34,642 nt of DNA from a virus, in the IMG/VR virus record IMGVR_UViG_3300037133_000285, positions 1 to 34,642 of that record, one strand, 5' to 3'. Both the position numbers and the translations under genes were made by a program. Below the pieces are notes generated by a model that saw nothing but the letters and a program-made list of their open reading frames with translations, was not told where the DNA came from and ran no database searches. The stretch's first letter is position 1; each line of letters starts with the position of its first letter. Below, piece after piece: positions 15,463 to 25,433 of this stretch.

Positions 15463-15819
15463 ATGACACCGAATCCAGTAAAGCCTTCGACGGAACTGAC
15501 CATCAACAAGGTCAAGTTCTCACTCCTGTTCGACTTTGAAGCAATCGCTACGGCCGAGTCACTCCTTGATCGCCCTCTCCTCACAGGCCTTCGTTCACGG
15601 GACTTCAACTCCCCCACGATCAATCTCGTCAGGGCCATGCTCTTCGCTTCGTTGCTACCTCTGAACCCCGAGACCACATACCGTGAGGCTTCGGCCCTCG
15701 TAACCCGCGTGAATCTAAAAGATGTCTGGGCCAAGGTACTGGCCTGCTGGTCCGCCGGCATGGCAGAACCTGATTCGGACGACGATGATGCCGTGGACCC
15801 CAAGACGGACCAGAGCTGA
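15463..15819 (+). CDS. Tail assembly chaperone, N-terminal part (gpG-like)
   Basis: A 118-residue protein between the tube protein and the tape measure module, where siphophages place a pair of frames joined by ribosomal frameshifting. It begins TELTINKVKFSLLFDFEAIA, has a helical middle (SPTINLVRAMLFASLLPL) and ends with an acidic tail (ACWSAGMAEPDSDDDDAVD) in the style of lambda gpG. AAAGGAAA lies just before the ATG. It holds the tape measure protein unfolded during tail assembly. Its stop lies inside the second frame at 15789-16145. Confidence 0.75.
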   Translation: MTPNPVKPSTELTINKVKFSLLFDFEAIATAESLLDRPLLTGLRSRDFNSPTINLVRAMLFASLLPLNPETTYREASALVTRVNLKDVWAKVLACWSAGMAEPDSDDDDAVDPKTDQS

Positions 15820-16145
15820 GCAACGCGCAGCGGTGGATGGGATTGTGGACGTCAGCGCGTATCGACCTTCACCTGTCTGACGCTGAATTCTGGTCCCTCA
15901 CGCCGCGACAATTCTCTGCACTCCTGCGCCGCCACAAGCAGGGCCTCGACCGCAGCAACTACCTGGTCGGAATGCTCGCCTCAGTCACGGCCAATTTCAG
16001 TATGTGCCGTCCCAAAGAACCGCTCTCTGCCGGCGACTTCATGCTTGGCCGGAAGGTCAAAGAGCTTTCCGACGACGACATCGCGGAAGACTTCGCGGCC
16101 AAGTTCGCTCTCATCGCCGTACGTCCCGGCGTCCCGATACTGTGA
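15789..16145 (+). CDS. Tail assembly chaperone, frameshift extension (gpT-like)
   Basis: The -1 frame relative to the gpG-like gene is open from 15789, inside that gene, to 16145. From residue 15 or so it reads LSNAQRWMGLWTSARIDLHL, then AEFWSLTPRQFSALLRRHKQ, a pattern typical of the T part of tail chaperones. Independent starts at 15837 have no ribosome binding site, supporting production as a G-T fusion. The gap 16146-16164 holds only the next ribosome binding site. The alternative is re-initiation at the ATG 15837. Confidence 0.65.
   Translation, partial: CRGPQDGPELSNAQRWMGLWTSARIDLHLSDAEFWSLTPRQFSALLRRHKQGLDRSNYLVGMLASVTANFSMCRPKEPLSAGDFMLGRKVKELSDDDIAEDFAAKFALIAVRPGVPIL
15798..15804 (+). 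promoter_or_regulatory. Possible -1 frameshift site
   Basis: The sequence CCCCAAG lies in the only stretch (15789-15819) where both frames are open. In the gpG frame it reads C CCC AAG; a one-base backward slip lets the proline tRNA re-pair fully with CCC. It lacks the full X XXY YYZ pattern, so the site is a proposal. No obvious strong stem follows. Confidence 0.35.
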
Positions 16146-16164
16146 TCCCCTCTGGAGTCTCACA

Positions 16165-17706
16165 ATGCACAAGTTCCTCCGGTCCGCTCTGCTGGCCATC
16201 AGCTCACTCGCGGTCGCCGCGGCATCGTTCGCTACGACTCCAGTCGGATACGTGATGATGAGCGCAAGCCATCTTCAGGACTCGACAGGAACGGTTGTTG
16301 CAAATGCGACGATCTCGTTCACTCCTGTCACCAATGCAGGACTCCCAATCAGCTACAAGGTCAACGGACTCGGCCAGGCCGTCGACCGCGTGGTCACCAC
16401 TCTCGTCACCAGCGGTGGGTTCAGCATTCAGCTTGCGGACGTGTCACTCACGCAGCCGTCGAACGTCTGTTATGCCACGACAGTGCGGGACAACGTAACC
16501 GGGAAGCAATTGCTCGGACCGGGCTACAACTGCGTTCAGCCATCGGGCTCGGGCGCGGCCATCACCGGCCTTTATACCTGGTGTACAGCAGCCACACTCA
16601 CCGTAGGCGGCTCCTGCAATTTCGATTTGTGGTCGCCGGTTATTGCAGCCAACATCGTCATGAACCCAGCCGGCCCAGCCGGACCAACTGGCGCAACTGG
16701 CCCGGCCGGAAGCGGACTGAGCGGATTGACCGGCGATGTGAATGCGGGACCGGGCGGCGGCTCTCAAATAGCCACTCTGCCGAACGTGAACTCCACTCCA
16801 GGTGCATGTGGTGATGTGAGTGACATCTGTGCGATCACAACCAACGCCAAGGGCCTGGTCACCAACGAAGCTGCGCATCCGCTCAATGTGGGAAGCGCAC
16901 TCGCATATCAACCGACGCCTCCTATCCCCGGTCAATTTATCGTGCTCTATCCCACCTCCGTCGCGAACACAGTCGGCGGGATGGGCAGTTACTGCGGCGG
17001 CACATTGCCCACCGGCTCTATCGCGTCTAGTGTCAGTTCCGCATTCATCACGGTGAACGGCTGCGGCAACCCCTTCAATTCGAATTACTGGGGTGCGGCC
17101 TGGTCGGGCTTCGTCCTGCCCCCGTCGATCTCTTCCGTGAGCGTCACGGCTGTGTATGCCTTTGGCCTCACGAGCTACTGGCCGTACTGGCCGGGGTCGG
17201 TTGGTAGAACGGTCCAGTGCTTAAGTGATCACGACACTGGCGAAAACATCATACCCGGCGGCGGCTTATCCACATGGTCACTCCGCCAGACAACCGCTCT
17301 GCTGAACTCGACGGTCGCAGGGGACATAGGGTCGATTACCTGCTCGGCATTGATGGGGTATAGCAATTCGCCACCGGACACGGTCAACCTGGACATAGCT
17401 TCTGTCGGCATCATCGTTTACTACACCGGAACGGCTCTCCCGTCCCCAACGGCCGTATCCGTGCTGCCTCCGCTTTCTTACAACCCAGCTCTGAACCAAC
17501 TCTCGCTCGATCCTCAAGGCTACAGCCTGCCCCCGATGACCTATGCCCTCCTGCAGGCCACTTATGCCTGTGAGAACGGATCGCTCGAAGGCTGGCGCGG
17601 CGCAGTGACTGACTCAACTGTCGCCACATGGGGAAGCCCCATTTCAGGCGGCGGAGCGAATCACGTCCCTGCTTACTGCAACGGCGGCTCCTGGATCGTC
17701 GACTAA
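16165..17706 (+). CDS. Secreted-type tail fiber-like protein with short Gly-X-Y segment
   Basis: A 513-residue protein from the ATG at 16165 (TGGAG upstream); an upstream in-frame start would add a meaningless 40-residue basic stretch. It begins with a textbook Sec signal peptide ([20 protein letters not shown], cut near SFA-TT). The next 150 residues, [18 protein letters not shown] ... [10 protein letters not shown] ... [10 protein letters not shown], closely match the N-domain of the following gene. A short collagen-like piece ([15 protein letters not shown]) and a Gly/Ser-rich beta C-domain of about 330 residues follow. Cysteine pairs suit an oxidising compartment. It may be an exported adhesin, a side fiber or a lysogenic-conversion product; function unknown. 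Confidence 0.75.
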   Translation: MHKFLRSALLAISSLAVAAASFATTPVGYVMMSASHLQDSTGTVVANATISFTPVTNAGLPISYKVNGLGQAVDRVVTTLVTSGGFSIQLADVSLTQPSNVCYATTVRDNVTGKQLLGPGYNCVQPSGSGAAITGLYTWCTAATLTVGGSCNFDLWSPVIAANIVMNPAGPAGPTGATGPAGSGLSGLTGDVNAGPGGGSQIATLPNVNSTPGACGDVSDICAITTNAKGLVTNEAAHPLNVGSALAYQPTPPIPGQFIVLYPTSVANTVGGMGSYCGGTLPTGSIASSVSSAFITVNGCGNPFNSNYWGAAWSGFVLPPSISSVSVTAVYAFGLTSYWPYWPGSVGRTVQCLSDHDTGENIIPGGGLSTWSLRQTTALLNSTVAGDIGSITCSALMGYSNSPPDTVNLDIASVGIIVYYTGTALPSPTAVSVLPPLSYNPALNQLSLDPQGYSLPPMTYALLQATYACENGSLEGWRGAVTDSTVATWGSPISGGGANHVPAYCNGGSWIVD

Positions 17707-17735
17707 CTCACTCGCGTCACTCCCGAGGAAATCCC

Positions 17736-20700
17736 ATGAAGAAGTTCTTTGCAGCTATCGCACTCGCGTGTCTATCGATCCCCTTGTTCGCCACTGTGCC
17801 CTTGGGCTATGTCCAGTTGAGCGGAGCGAATCTTCAGGACTCGACCGGCACCCTGGTGACGAACGCGACGATCTACTTCGCTCCGACTGACAACTCGGGT
17901 TCACCGATCAGCTATCGCGCCAACGGATCTGGACAAGTCATCGACAGCGCCGTCACTGCGCAAGTCACAACCGGCGCATTCACTCTTCAGCTTGCAGACA
18001 CGATGCTGACCTCTCCGCAGCACGTATGTTTCAACGTCACAGTGAAATCGAACATCAACGGCAAGCAACTTTTGGGCGGAGGTTACGCCTGCGTGCAGCC
18101 AGCGGGCTCGGGATCAGTGGTTGCCGGCGGTGATGTGTTTTGTACCGCGGCCACTCTCACGTCCGGAGGTACCTGCAACCTCGATTTGTACACGCCTGCA
18201 CTGCCCACGCTGTCAGTTACACAAACCGGCCCAGTGGGACCAGCGGGTCCGGCCGGCGCTGCTGGTGTTGCAGGTCCGGCCACCATCGCGGTGGGGACAA
18301 CTTCGACCGGCTCACCGGGTACATCCGCATCAGTGAACAACGTAGGCACATCAAGCGCCATGGTGCTTGACTTCACGATTCCAACCGGTGCAACGGGATC
18401 AACAGGCAGCGCAGGCGCGACGGGTCCAACTGGACCAGCCGGCTCAACAGGCGTTGCCGGCGTAGCTGGATCAACCGGACCCACGGGTCCGACCGGGCTC
18501 ACCGGTCCCACAGGCAGTACCGGCCCAACGGGCTCAGCAGGGGCCACAGGCTCTACCGGACCAACAGGCAGCACAGGGGCAACCGGAACAGCCGGATCAG
18601 CAGCAACGATCTCCGTAGGCTCTACAACCACGCTCTCACCAGGCGCATCCGCCACGGCATCAAACACAGGCAGCAGCAGCGCAGCAGTTCTCGCGTTTGG
18701 CATCCCTGCCGGGGCCACAGGTAGCACGGGCGCAACTGGTACCACGGGTGCGACCGGCTCGACCGGGGCTGCTGGTCCAACTGGATCAACAGGCGCGACT
18801 GGTCCAACCGGACCCACAGGATCAACCGGCCCTTCAGGCCCGAATTCAGTTTCAACTTCAACCACGGAGACAGGGCTCACCGGAGTCATCAAGGGTGCAG
18901 CCGGCGTGCTCGCTCCTGCTGTCGCGGCGGACATCACCACGCTGATCGGTTCCACTCAATATGACGCCTTCGGCACTGCAACCACCGATCTCGCATCGGC
19001 GAATGCGACAGCGGCCAACGCTTCCAACCTCACCAGCGGCACAGTAGCCGCAGCCCGCCTTCCAGCGTTCACCGGTGATATGACAACCACGGCCGGGTCC
19101 GTCGCCACCACTGTCAAAGGACTCAACGGCACGCTGCTCTCTTCGCTGGCGACCTGCCTGCTCAAGAACACGACGACCACCGGCGTTCCTGTGTGCGGCG
19201 TCTCTGGAACTGACTACGCTCTACCCAATGCGAACACGACAGGCTCGGCTGGCTCCGTACCCTTCACAGGATTGACGGGAACCCCTACCACCTGGAATCA
19301 GAGCACGACTGGCAACGCCGCAAGCGCAACCAAAGCATTCATCACGGCTCAAACGACAGGATCCTTCTTCCCGGTGATGGTGTCTGCAGACGGAGCGAAT
19401 GAGTCACTCGGCGATGACAGCGGTCTCAGCTACAACGCATCCACGAATGTGTTGACCGCCTCCGGTTTCGTAGGCGCTGGCACAGGATTGACGGGAACAG
19501 CATCTGCCCTCAGCATCGGCGGCAACGCTGCGACAGCAACAACGGCAACCGGCGCTACCTCATTCACCGGCTCGCTGGCTGGGGATGTGACCGGAACTCA
19601 AAGTGCAACCGTGGTCGGTAAGCTGGCCGGCATTGCGCTCCCCACCCTAGCTGCGTCCAGTGGCCTTCTATACGACACCGCCGGCGTTCTTTCTTTGCCG
19701 GCCACCCTACCGGCGGCTGCCCAACCCGCTCACACCGGCGACATGACCAACACGGCCGGATCGCTGACGACGACTGTGAAGGGCATCAACGGCACTCTGC
19801 TTTCATCGCTCGCAACCGGCATTTTGAAGAGCACTACAACGACAGGTGTGCCCTCGATCGCTGTGAGCGGAACGGATTACGCGCTGCCCAACGCGAACAC
19901 CACAGGCACCGCTGCGAATGTGACGGGAACGTCGAACTCGACACTGACAACGCTGTCGGCCTTGAGCCTGCCCTCTACGCAGATCACCGGCCTGGGAACG
20001 GGCGCGACAGCGACGATTGCCAATTACGAGACCACATCGGCAGCGGCTTTGCTGGCCCCAATTGCGTCTCCTACATTCACCGGACTCGTGACAGCACCCT
20101 TCCTTACTGCGGGGAGTTTCTACCTCACGGGCAACTTCACTGAGATTGCTTCCGCTCTGAACTTCAAGTACTCAGCATCGGTGGTCACGACTGGTGCCGG
20201 GTACTTCGACGCGATAAGCAATGTGGGTGGAACACCCGGCGTGGTCATTATCCGCGGCGGTGACTCAGGACTCATCTACACCAGCTACCTGACCTTCAGC
20301 TCGACCGGCGGCCTGTTCGGTGTCGGCATCACAGCGCCGAACATCACCTTCTCCGGATGCTCTACGGCCGGAGTGGCCACCACCACGAGTGGTGGCGTCA
20401 TCGGCTGCTCGAACGCACCAACCATCGCCGTCACCAACATGACAGGCACAGGCGCATTCGCAACGACCGGCAATGCGGGCAACGTCACGGGGACAAGCAA
20501 TTCAACCCTGACGACCCTCTCCGCTCTTGCACTCCCTCAATCACAGGTGACGGGGCTTGCCGCATCTCTCGCGCTGCTGGCTCCGCTCGCATCACCAGCG
20601 ATCACCGGTACAGCGTCAGCAGTCAACCTCAATGTCAGCGGCAAGGTCGGCATCAACATGACCGGTCCCACATCACCCCTTGAAGTGCAGGCTACGGGCA

Positions 20701-21566
20701 ACTCGTCAATTCCGTTTTACATACAGGACTCGACTGCGAGCTTCCCGCTGCTTCAGTTTCGCCAGGACTCGTCAGGAGTCGGCCAGTTTCAGATGCAGAA
20801 CGGCACGGGCACCACCGTGCAGGTTGGCACTGGTTCTGGTGGCACCACCTTCTTTGACTCCGGCGCAGATTTCCTCATTAACACGACGACAGATTGCGGA
20901 AAGGCGCTGTGCGTTACGGGCAATGCGGCAATCACCGGCGCAGTCACCACAGGGTTGGCCACATTCAAGGCCGCGGCCGTGAGCACGAATGCATGGGCTG
21001 CTGTCGATTCCGCCAGCAGCAACGTCCTCGCCCAGTTGCACGAAGACAGTGCTCACAACGGCGAGTTCTCCTTAGCCAACTCGACCCCCACAACAGTGCT
21101 ACAGTTTGACGCCAACGTCACCGGTGCTACGTTTATCAATCTTCCGACAACATTCGGCGGTATAACGCTGTGCCCCGTCTCGATCTGCAACCTCGGTGCC
21201 GAAATCACGAACAGTATCGCAGGCACCGGCACCGCAACCTTCGCAGCCGGCGCCGGCGCGGGCGGGACTCCCGGCTCTCCAACATGCACCACCTCGCATA
21301 TCTGCGATTCGACAGGCGGCACAGTATCCCTGACGAACGGAACAACCCCGCCCACGACCGGTGTGTTGCTCACGTTCACCACAGGCGTGACGCGTAACAA
21401 TCAACCGGAGTGCACCTCGCAGGTACGCCTCGCGGTGTCTCCTTTTACGCTCATCGATTCCGCCTGCTCAACCACAACCACAACGGCGGTCGTGAACCTG
21501 ACAGGCACAGCACCGACCGCAAGCGTTGCCTACACAATCCAGGTCCAGATCGCCCACGGCAACTAG
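17736..21566 (+). CDS. Large secreted-type collagen-like / tail fiber-like protein
   Basis: A 1276-residue protein starting at the ATG 17736, with GAGGAAA upstream. It has a signal peptide ([19 protein letters not shown]), then an N-domain (residues about 20-160) paralogous to the previous gene. Collagen-like G-X-T/P repeats (residues 165-368) are broken by two copies of a fiber module of the type ATIxVGxT...IPxGATG. The long remainder has tail-fiber style repeats: DMTx[37 protein letters not shown]. The last part, with [10 protein letters not shown] and [14 protein letters not shown], is beta-rich. The fiber repeats suggest a cell-surface or virion fiber. The signal peptide is unexpected for a virion protein made in the cytoplasm. 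Confidence 0.8.
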   Translation: MKKFFAAIALACLSIPLFATVPLGYVQLSGANLQDSTGTLVTNATIYFAPTDNSGSPISYRANGSGQVIDSAVTAQVTTGAFTLQLADTMLTSPQHVCFNVTVKSNINGKQLLGGGYACVQPAGSGSVVAGGDVFCTAATLTSGGTCNLDLYTPALPTLSVTQTGPVGPAGPAGAAGVAGPATIAVGTTSTGSPGTSASVNNVGTSSAMVLDFTIPTGATGSTGSAGATGPTGPAGSTGVAGVAGSTGPTGPTGLTGPTGSTGPTGSAGATGSTGPTGSTGATGTAGSAATISVGSTTTLSPGASATASNTGSSSAAVLAFGIPAGATGSTGATGTTGATGSTGAAGPTGSTGATGPTGPTGSTGPSGPNSVSTSTTETGLTGVIKGAAGVLAPAVAADITTLIGSTQYDAFGTATTDLASANATAANASNLTSGTVAAARLPAFTGDMTTTAGSVATTVKGLNGTLLSSLATCLLKNTTTTGVPVCGVSGTDYALPNANTTGSAGSVPFTGLTGTPTTWNQSTTGNAASATKAFITAQTTGSFFPVMVSADGANESLGDDSGLSYNASTNVLTASGFVGAGTGLTGTASALSIGGNAATATTATGATSFTGSLAGDVTGTQSATVVGKLAGIALPTLAASSGLLYDTAGVLSLPATLPAAAQPAHTGDMTNTAGSLTTTVKGINGTLLSSLATGILKSTTTTGVPSIAVSGTDYALPNANTTGTAANVTGTSNSTLTTLSALSLPSTQITGLGTGATATIANYETTSAAALLAPIASPTFTGLVTAPFLTAGSFYLTGNFTEIASALNFKYSASVVTTGAGYFDAISNVGGTPGVVIIRGGDSGLIYTSYLTFSSTGGLFGVGITAPNITFSGCSTAGVATTTSGGVIGCSNAPTIAVTNMTGTGAFATTGNAGNVTGTSNSTLTTLSALALPQSQVTGLAASLALLAPLASPAITGTASAVNLNVSGKVGINMTGPTSPLEVQATGNSSIPFYIQDSTASFPLLQFRQDSSGVGQFQMQNGTGTTVQVGTGSGGTTFFDSGADFLINTTTDCGKALCVTGNAAITGAVTTGLATFKAAAVSTNAWAAVDSASSNVLAQLHEDSAHNGEFSLANSTPTTVLQFDANVTGATFINLPTTFGGITLCPVSICNLGAEITNSIAGTGTATFAAGAGAGGTPGSPTCTTSHICDSTGGTVSLTNGTTPPTTGVLLTFTTGVTRNNQPECTSQVRLAVSPFTLIDSACSTTTTTAVVNLTGTAPTASVAYTIQVQIAHGN
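18228..18842 (+). repeat. Collagen-like Gly-X-Y repeat block with two fiber modules
   Basis: Triplet repeats GGN-ACN/CCN-GGN encode G-X-T/P/A units in three blocks, separated by two 123-base modules at 18276-18398 and 18600-18722. The modules share the protein pattern ATIxVG...PGxSAxxxNxGxSSA-VL-F-IPxGATG, which is common in phage tail fibers. Triple-helix (trimer) formation is expected for such repeats. Confidence 0.8.
19068..19907 (+). repeat. Two diverged 177-base repeats in the fiber-like gene
   Basis: The segments 19068-19244 and 19731-19907 encode matching 59-residue blocks (TGDMTxTAGS, [16 protein letters not shown], [13 protein letters not shown]). The second copy is followed at 19914-19994 by an 81-base unit that recurs at 20478-20558 ([16 protein letters not shown]). 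They share amino acids more than bases, so the duplication is old. Confidence 0.75.
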
Positions 21567-21577
21567 GAGACACACCG

Positions 21578-22054
21578 ATGAAGAAGTTCCTGCTACTCGC
21601 AGTACTGATGTGCGCGACGATGGCCCATGCGCACATCCTGCTCACCACGCCCTACAGCATCACCGGGCCAACCGGGATCGCCATCAGTTCAGTTCCGGCC
21701 GCGACGGCCACCAGTAAGACGTATGACTGGGTAGCGAACATCGCTTGCATCAGTTATAGCTTCGGCACAGTGACTTCATCGAGCGGGATCGACTCGGCCT
21801 TCGTGGTAACTCCCGGCGCTCCCGTCGTGATGAACTGCCTCAACCTCGGGAACGGCTCATGGGTTGCGACCTCCAATACCGGCCAAGGAATCACCATTCT
21901 GAACTCAGGTATCCTGACCGGCGCGTCATTGACCGGCGCAATCACCGTCTACACCGGCCCGCTCACCGCTCTGCGCGATGCGGCTGACTACTTCGCCATG
22001 GGTACATTCTTGCCTGGCACACAGCCTGCACTCTGGGGCGCTGGCGACCTGTAG
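21578..22054 (+). CDS. Small secreted-type protein
   Basis: A 158-residue protein with TAGGAGA upstream of the ATG at 21578. It begins with a clear signal peptide (MKKFLLLAVLMCATMAHA, cut before HILL). The mature part is beta-rich with two or three cysteines (NIACISYSFG and MNCLNLGNGS), suggesting a small Ig-like fold. No family is recognised. The end (LRDAADYFAMGTFLPGTQPA) is more polar. It starts 11 bases after the large fiber-like gene, so it is in the same operon, and the transcript may end at the terminator that follows. It may act as partner or chaperone of the two large secreted-type proteins. Confidence 0.65.
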   Translation: MKKFLLLAVLMCATMAHAHILLTTPYSITGPTGIAISSVPAATATSKTYDWVANIACISYSFGTVTSSSGIDSAFVVTPGAPVVMNCLNLGNGSWVATSNTGQGITILNSGILTGASLTGAITVYTGPLTALRDAADYFAMGTFLPGTQPALWGAGDL

Positions 22055-22080
22055 AGTCTCACCTTCCCCGTGCAACATCG

Positions 22081-22110
22081 AGGGCGGCCGTCAAGGTCGC
22101 CCTTTCTATT
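22081..22110 (+). terminator. Rho-independent terminator before the tape measure gene
   Basis: AGGGCGGCC at 22081-22089 pairs with GGTCGCCCT at 22095-22103 (one G-T pair) around the loop GTCAA, followed by TTCTATT. It closes the block of three signal-peptide genes. The T-run is imperfect, so partial read-through into the tape measure gene is likely. Confidence 0.6.
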
Positions 22111-22120
22111 GGAGTAACTC

Positions 22121-24730
22121 ATGGCCTCAAGAAAAGTAGCATCGGCATACGTTGACCTGCAGCTTCAGATCGCCCAGTTCAAGGCTGCGATTGGTGAGGC
22201 CGGCGGTCTCACGAAGAGGTTCAGTGCCGAAATGCGCGAGGAAATGGAGCACTCACGCGAGAGCGTGAAGCTGCTCTCTGAAGAGTTGGGCCTGGGAGTA
22301 CCACGCGGATTGCAGCGGATCATTGCGGGCCTTCCCGGTGTCACCACGGCAATGAACCTGGCCTTTGATGCGGTTGTTGTGTTCGCTCTGATCAAGACCG
22401 TTTATGAAGTCGGCGAGAAGGTTGTCGAGTTTGTTCACAAGACCGAAGAGGCAGCCAAAAAGCATGACGAGGCGTGGAAGTCGGTAGACCGCTCGCTTCA
22501 GTCCAACATCAGATCGCTGATCGTTCAGGACGACAAGATTCAGGCGTCCATCGACAAGTTGCAGCATAAGCCGCACAACGCCATGAAGGACGCCATCGAC
22601 GAGGCAACGAAGGCCGCTGGCGAACTGAGCGACAAGCTCGACGAGGACATCAAAAAGATACAAATGAACCTGCAAGGGCAGGAAGCGGGAATCTTCCAGC
22701 GGGCACTCCTGAACAAGGCCGATAGCTCGGCAGAGAATCCGATCAGTGCCGAAGCAATTCTGGGCCGGATGCAAAGCACGCTCGATGACATCCAGACAAA
22801 GCGCGATGCCGGCATCATCCAGAACTGGGATGCTGACGGACAGGTGACAGGTGCTCTCAGGAATGCAAAGGGTGAGCTTGAAGCATCGCAGAAGGTGTTC
22901 GCGGATCTTCAGGTAGCTCACGACACCCCGTCGCGTATCGGGGTGCCCCTGGGCTTAGGTGCTCCCGATCAAGCGAAGAACATTCAAGGTGTGGAAGATG
23001 CTCTGAACGAAGTAACCAAGATGAACAGGGCGCACGATTACACATTGAAGGTTGGCAGGGACGCCGGCGAGGAGAAGGACCTCAGTGAAAAGGACCGCCT
23101 AAGCAAGGAAGCGAAAGAAGCTGCTGCACGGGCGAAGGAGGCAGCCGACAAGCTCTATGCTGCACACCTGAAGACCGTCGCTGCTGCGGACGCTGCATTC
23201 AATGACAACCCGGCCGCTATCGCCGCCAACCCCAAGTGGTTGGAGACGCAGAAGCGTCGTGAAGGCGACTCCGAACCTCAACAGATGAAGTCGTGGCTCG
23301 ATAGCCAGGTGGCGCTGAATGGCTCTGACAGGGCCAAGGGGATGTCACAGGCGCAGGCCGACAGGATCACCAACACGTTGCTCCCCGAGCTAGTGAAGCA
23401 GGGGCAGGAGCGCAACACGGCGGATGACCAGAGGATCTCTGAGCAGACGGCGAATGCAGAAAAGGAATACAACGCCGGTGAGACTCGTCTCGGTGTGGAT
23501 TCGCGGAAGAGTTTCACCGAGGCGATGAAGACCCTGTCAGAATCGGCGGACAAGGCTGCGCTCTCTCTGACCCAGGCTGCCCTGGAGTATGAGACGGCGA
23601 TTGACAAATGGCAGTTGTCAGTTGGTGCGATGACGGAGGCGGAGTATCAGAAACGCCGCATGGAGACCATCTCCAGCACCGCGAACGTGGAAAAGTTCGA
23701 TCTCCAGCACAAGTACGATGAGCAGGTCCAAGCCGCCAACGACAAGCGCGACAAGACACAAACCGCAGACCAGACCCTCTATGACAGCATGAAGGACAAG
23801 TACGCGCAGCAGTACGGCGGCTCCGCACTGACGTACTTGGTCGATACGCTGTATAAGAAGCTCGCGGCTGACTTCGACACGGCACAGGATCGGGATCGCC
23901 AGGAGCAGAACGAGGCCGCGTTGTCCCAAGACAGGGGATCGCAAACGCTGGACGTCAAAACGATGACGGCTACGTTCGAGGCCCTCATGGCTGCGCACGA
24001 GTCCACCGCCATCGGTGCAATCGACAAAGTGTTCGACGAGTTCGAAGCCCGCTCCAATGATCTCGGCAAGCAAGTTCACGAAGTCCTCACCGAAGCGATC
24101 AACGGCGTCAACGATGCCCTGGTCAAGATGATGACTGAGCAGGACCACCGCGGCGTCTGGAAGGACATGGGCAAGTCCCTGTTCACCGGTGTGGCCAAAA
24201 CAGGGCTACAGGATGCCGAAGGCTTCGGCATGAAGGCGCTGGGCCTGGGAACCAAAGTTCAACACGTCATCGTAGACAACCACGACCAGATTGGCATCAG
24301 TAGCGGTAACCCCCTGGGTTCGAAGAGTACCGGACTTCTCGGCTGGGCGAACAACAACAACTTCATGAGTTCGCTGTTCGGCGGCAAGCTCTTCGGTGCG
24401 GGCAGCATCTTCGGCGGCGGTATGGCCAACGGTGGCGTGCTGTCTCCCGGCGATTTCTATATGACGGGTGAGCAAGGTCCGGAACTGTTGCAGGTTGGAT
24501 CAACCTCGAAGATCAATAATGCTCGGGACACATCCGCGATGCTTTCTACCGGCAGTGGATCTGGTTCACCCGTCCACAACTGGAACATCGATGCACGCGG
24601 CGCGACCGACCCGGCCGCAACCTACCAGGCCGCGCAGAGGGCCATTATGGCTGCTGCCCCGCATATTGTGGCGGCAAGCAACGCGGCACAGAAGGACCAG
24701 TCGCGCAGGCGTCCAAGCTCACGTTCATAA
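22121..24730 (+). CDS. Tape measure protein
   Basis: An 869-residue protein with TTGGAG upstream. Long coiled-coil stretches with many Ala, Lys, Glu, Asp and Gln cover residues 10-750. An early hydrophobic region (LAFDAVVVFALIKTVYEVGE) is the membrane-passing candidate. The end has the typical glycine-rich GGMANGGVLSPGDFYMTGEQ segment and IDARGATDPAATYQAAQRA. At about 1.5 angstrom per residue, the tail would be roughly 130 nm. It sets tail length and is held by the chaperone pair encoded about 6 kb upstream, an unusual distance because the three signal-peptide genes lie between. Confidence 0.9.
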   Translation: MASRKVASAYVDLQLQIAQFKAAIGEAGGLTKRFSAEMREEMEHSRESVKLLSEELGLGVPRGLQRIIAGLPGVTTAMNLAFDAVVVFALIKTVYEVGEKVVEFVHKTEEAAKKHDEAWKSVDRSLQSNIRSLIVQDDKIQASIDKLQHKPHNAMKDAIDEATKAAGELSDKLDEDIKKIQMNLQGQEAGIFQRALLNKADSSAENPISAEAILGRMQSTLDDIQTKRDAGIIQNWDADGQVTGALRNAKGELEASQKVFADLQVAHDTPSRIGVPLGLGAPDQAKNIQGVEDALNEVTKMNRAHDYTLKVGRDAGEEKDLSEKDRLSKEAKEAAARAKEAADKLYAAHLKTVAAADAAFNDNPAAIAANPKWLETQKRREGDSEPQQMKSWLDSQVALNGSDRAKGMSQAQADRITNTLLPELVKQGQERNTADDQRISEQTANAEKEYNAGETRLGVDSRKSFTEAMKTLSESADKAALSLTQAALEYETAIDKWQLSVGAMTEAEYQKRRMETISSTANVEKFDLQHKYDEQVQAANDKRDKTQTADQTLYDSMKDKYAQQYGGSALTYLVDTLYKKLAADFDTAQDRDRQEQNEAALSQDRGSQTLDVKTMTATFEALMAAHESTAIGAIDKVFDEFEARSNDLGKQVHEVLTEAINGVNDALVKMMTEQDHRGVWKDMGKSLFTGVAKTGLQDAEGFGMKALGLGTKVQHVIVDNHDQIGISSGNPLGSKSTGLLGWANNNNFMSSLFGGKLFGAGSIFGGGMANGGVLSPGDFYMTGEQGPELLQVGSTSKINNARDTSAMLSTGSGSGSPVHNWNIDARGATDPAATYQAAQRAIMAAAPHIVAASNAAQKDQSRRRPSSRS

Positions 24731-24777
24731 CTCCCGCTTCTAACTCGACCCACCACGCATAGCACCACGGAGTCCCC

Positions 24778-25431
24778 ATGTCTTCAATCATCACGCTCCC
24801 AAGCGGCAGCACCTTCACGCTTGTCCCCATCCCGCAGTACCCCGGCCTGAATCAACTGTCGGTCACGATGGAAGACGCTGTGGCCAATGTCGGGTCGCCA
24901 TTCGTACCCGGCATCAATCAGACGCAGGCGTGGCCGGGTGCGGACGCCTGGTCGCTGAGCTTCACACTCCCGAAGATGAATCGCTGGGTTGCTTCTCCCT
25001 GGCGCGGGTTCATGGCTGAGTTGAGAGGCATCAGCAATGTTTTTCAAATTGGTGATCCCTACTGTGCTACTCCGCTCGGGCAGGCTGATGGGGCGCCCGT
25101 GTGCGCCACATCCGGAGTGAATAACCTCGCATCGGCTACTTCGCTTGTCACGAGCGGGTGGACGCCTCTCGTGTTCGGGCAGCTTCTCAGTGGTGATTAT
25201 CTACAGGTCGGTTATCGGCTTCATGTTGTCTGTGAGGACGTGAACTCCGATGCCAGCGGCAACGCAACGATTGCGATCTGGCCTTCGCTTCGCGAGTCGC
25301 CTCCGAACCTCACCGTAATCAACCTGATCAACTGCGTCGGGCTCTTCAAGCTCAAGGACAACTCGCGTAGCTGGCATAACGATTTCTCACGGCTGGCTCA
25401 GATCAGCTTCACCGCGATGGAAGCGAGGTAA
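24778..25431 (+). CDS. Tail tip protein (minor tail, distal-tail-like)
   Basis: A 217-residue protein directly after the tape measure gene, in the place of lambda gpM or the GTA distal tail gene. Its beta-rich start IITLPSGSTFTLVPIPQYPG, the segment WPGADAWSLSFTLPKMNRWV and the end SWHNDFSRLAQISFTAMEAR fit a distal tail or minor tail protein of the gene set that follows. Two cysteine-containing loops lie in the middle. It probably forms the ring connecting tube and hub. I cannot name a precise family. Confidence 0.65.
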   Translation: MSSIITLPSGSTFTLVPIPQYPGLNQLSVTMEDAVANVGSPFVPGINQTQAWPGADAWSLSFTLPKMNRWVASPWRGFMAELRGISNVFQIGDPYCATPLGQADGAPVCATSGVNNLASATSLVTSGWTPLVFGQLLSGDYLQVGYRLHVVCEDVNSDASGNATIAIWPSLRESPPNLTVINLINCVGLFKLKDNSRSWHNDFSRLAQISFTAMEAR

Positions 25432-25433
25432 CC

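Noticed and set aside
18083-18955. Long minus-strand frame of 290 codons rich in PVxPVxP
   Set aside because: It is the mirror of the collagen-like Gly-X-Y repeat on the plus strand; the repeat composition keeps the reverse frame free of stops. No ribosome binding site.
23618-24148. Minus-strand frame of 176 codons inside the tape measure gene
   Set aside because: Shadow of the coiled-coil gene in GC-rich DNA; the plus-strand protein is clearly real.
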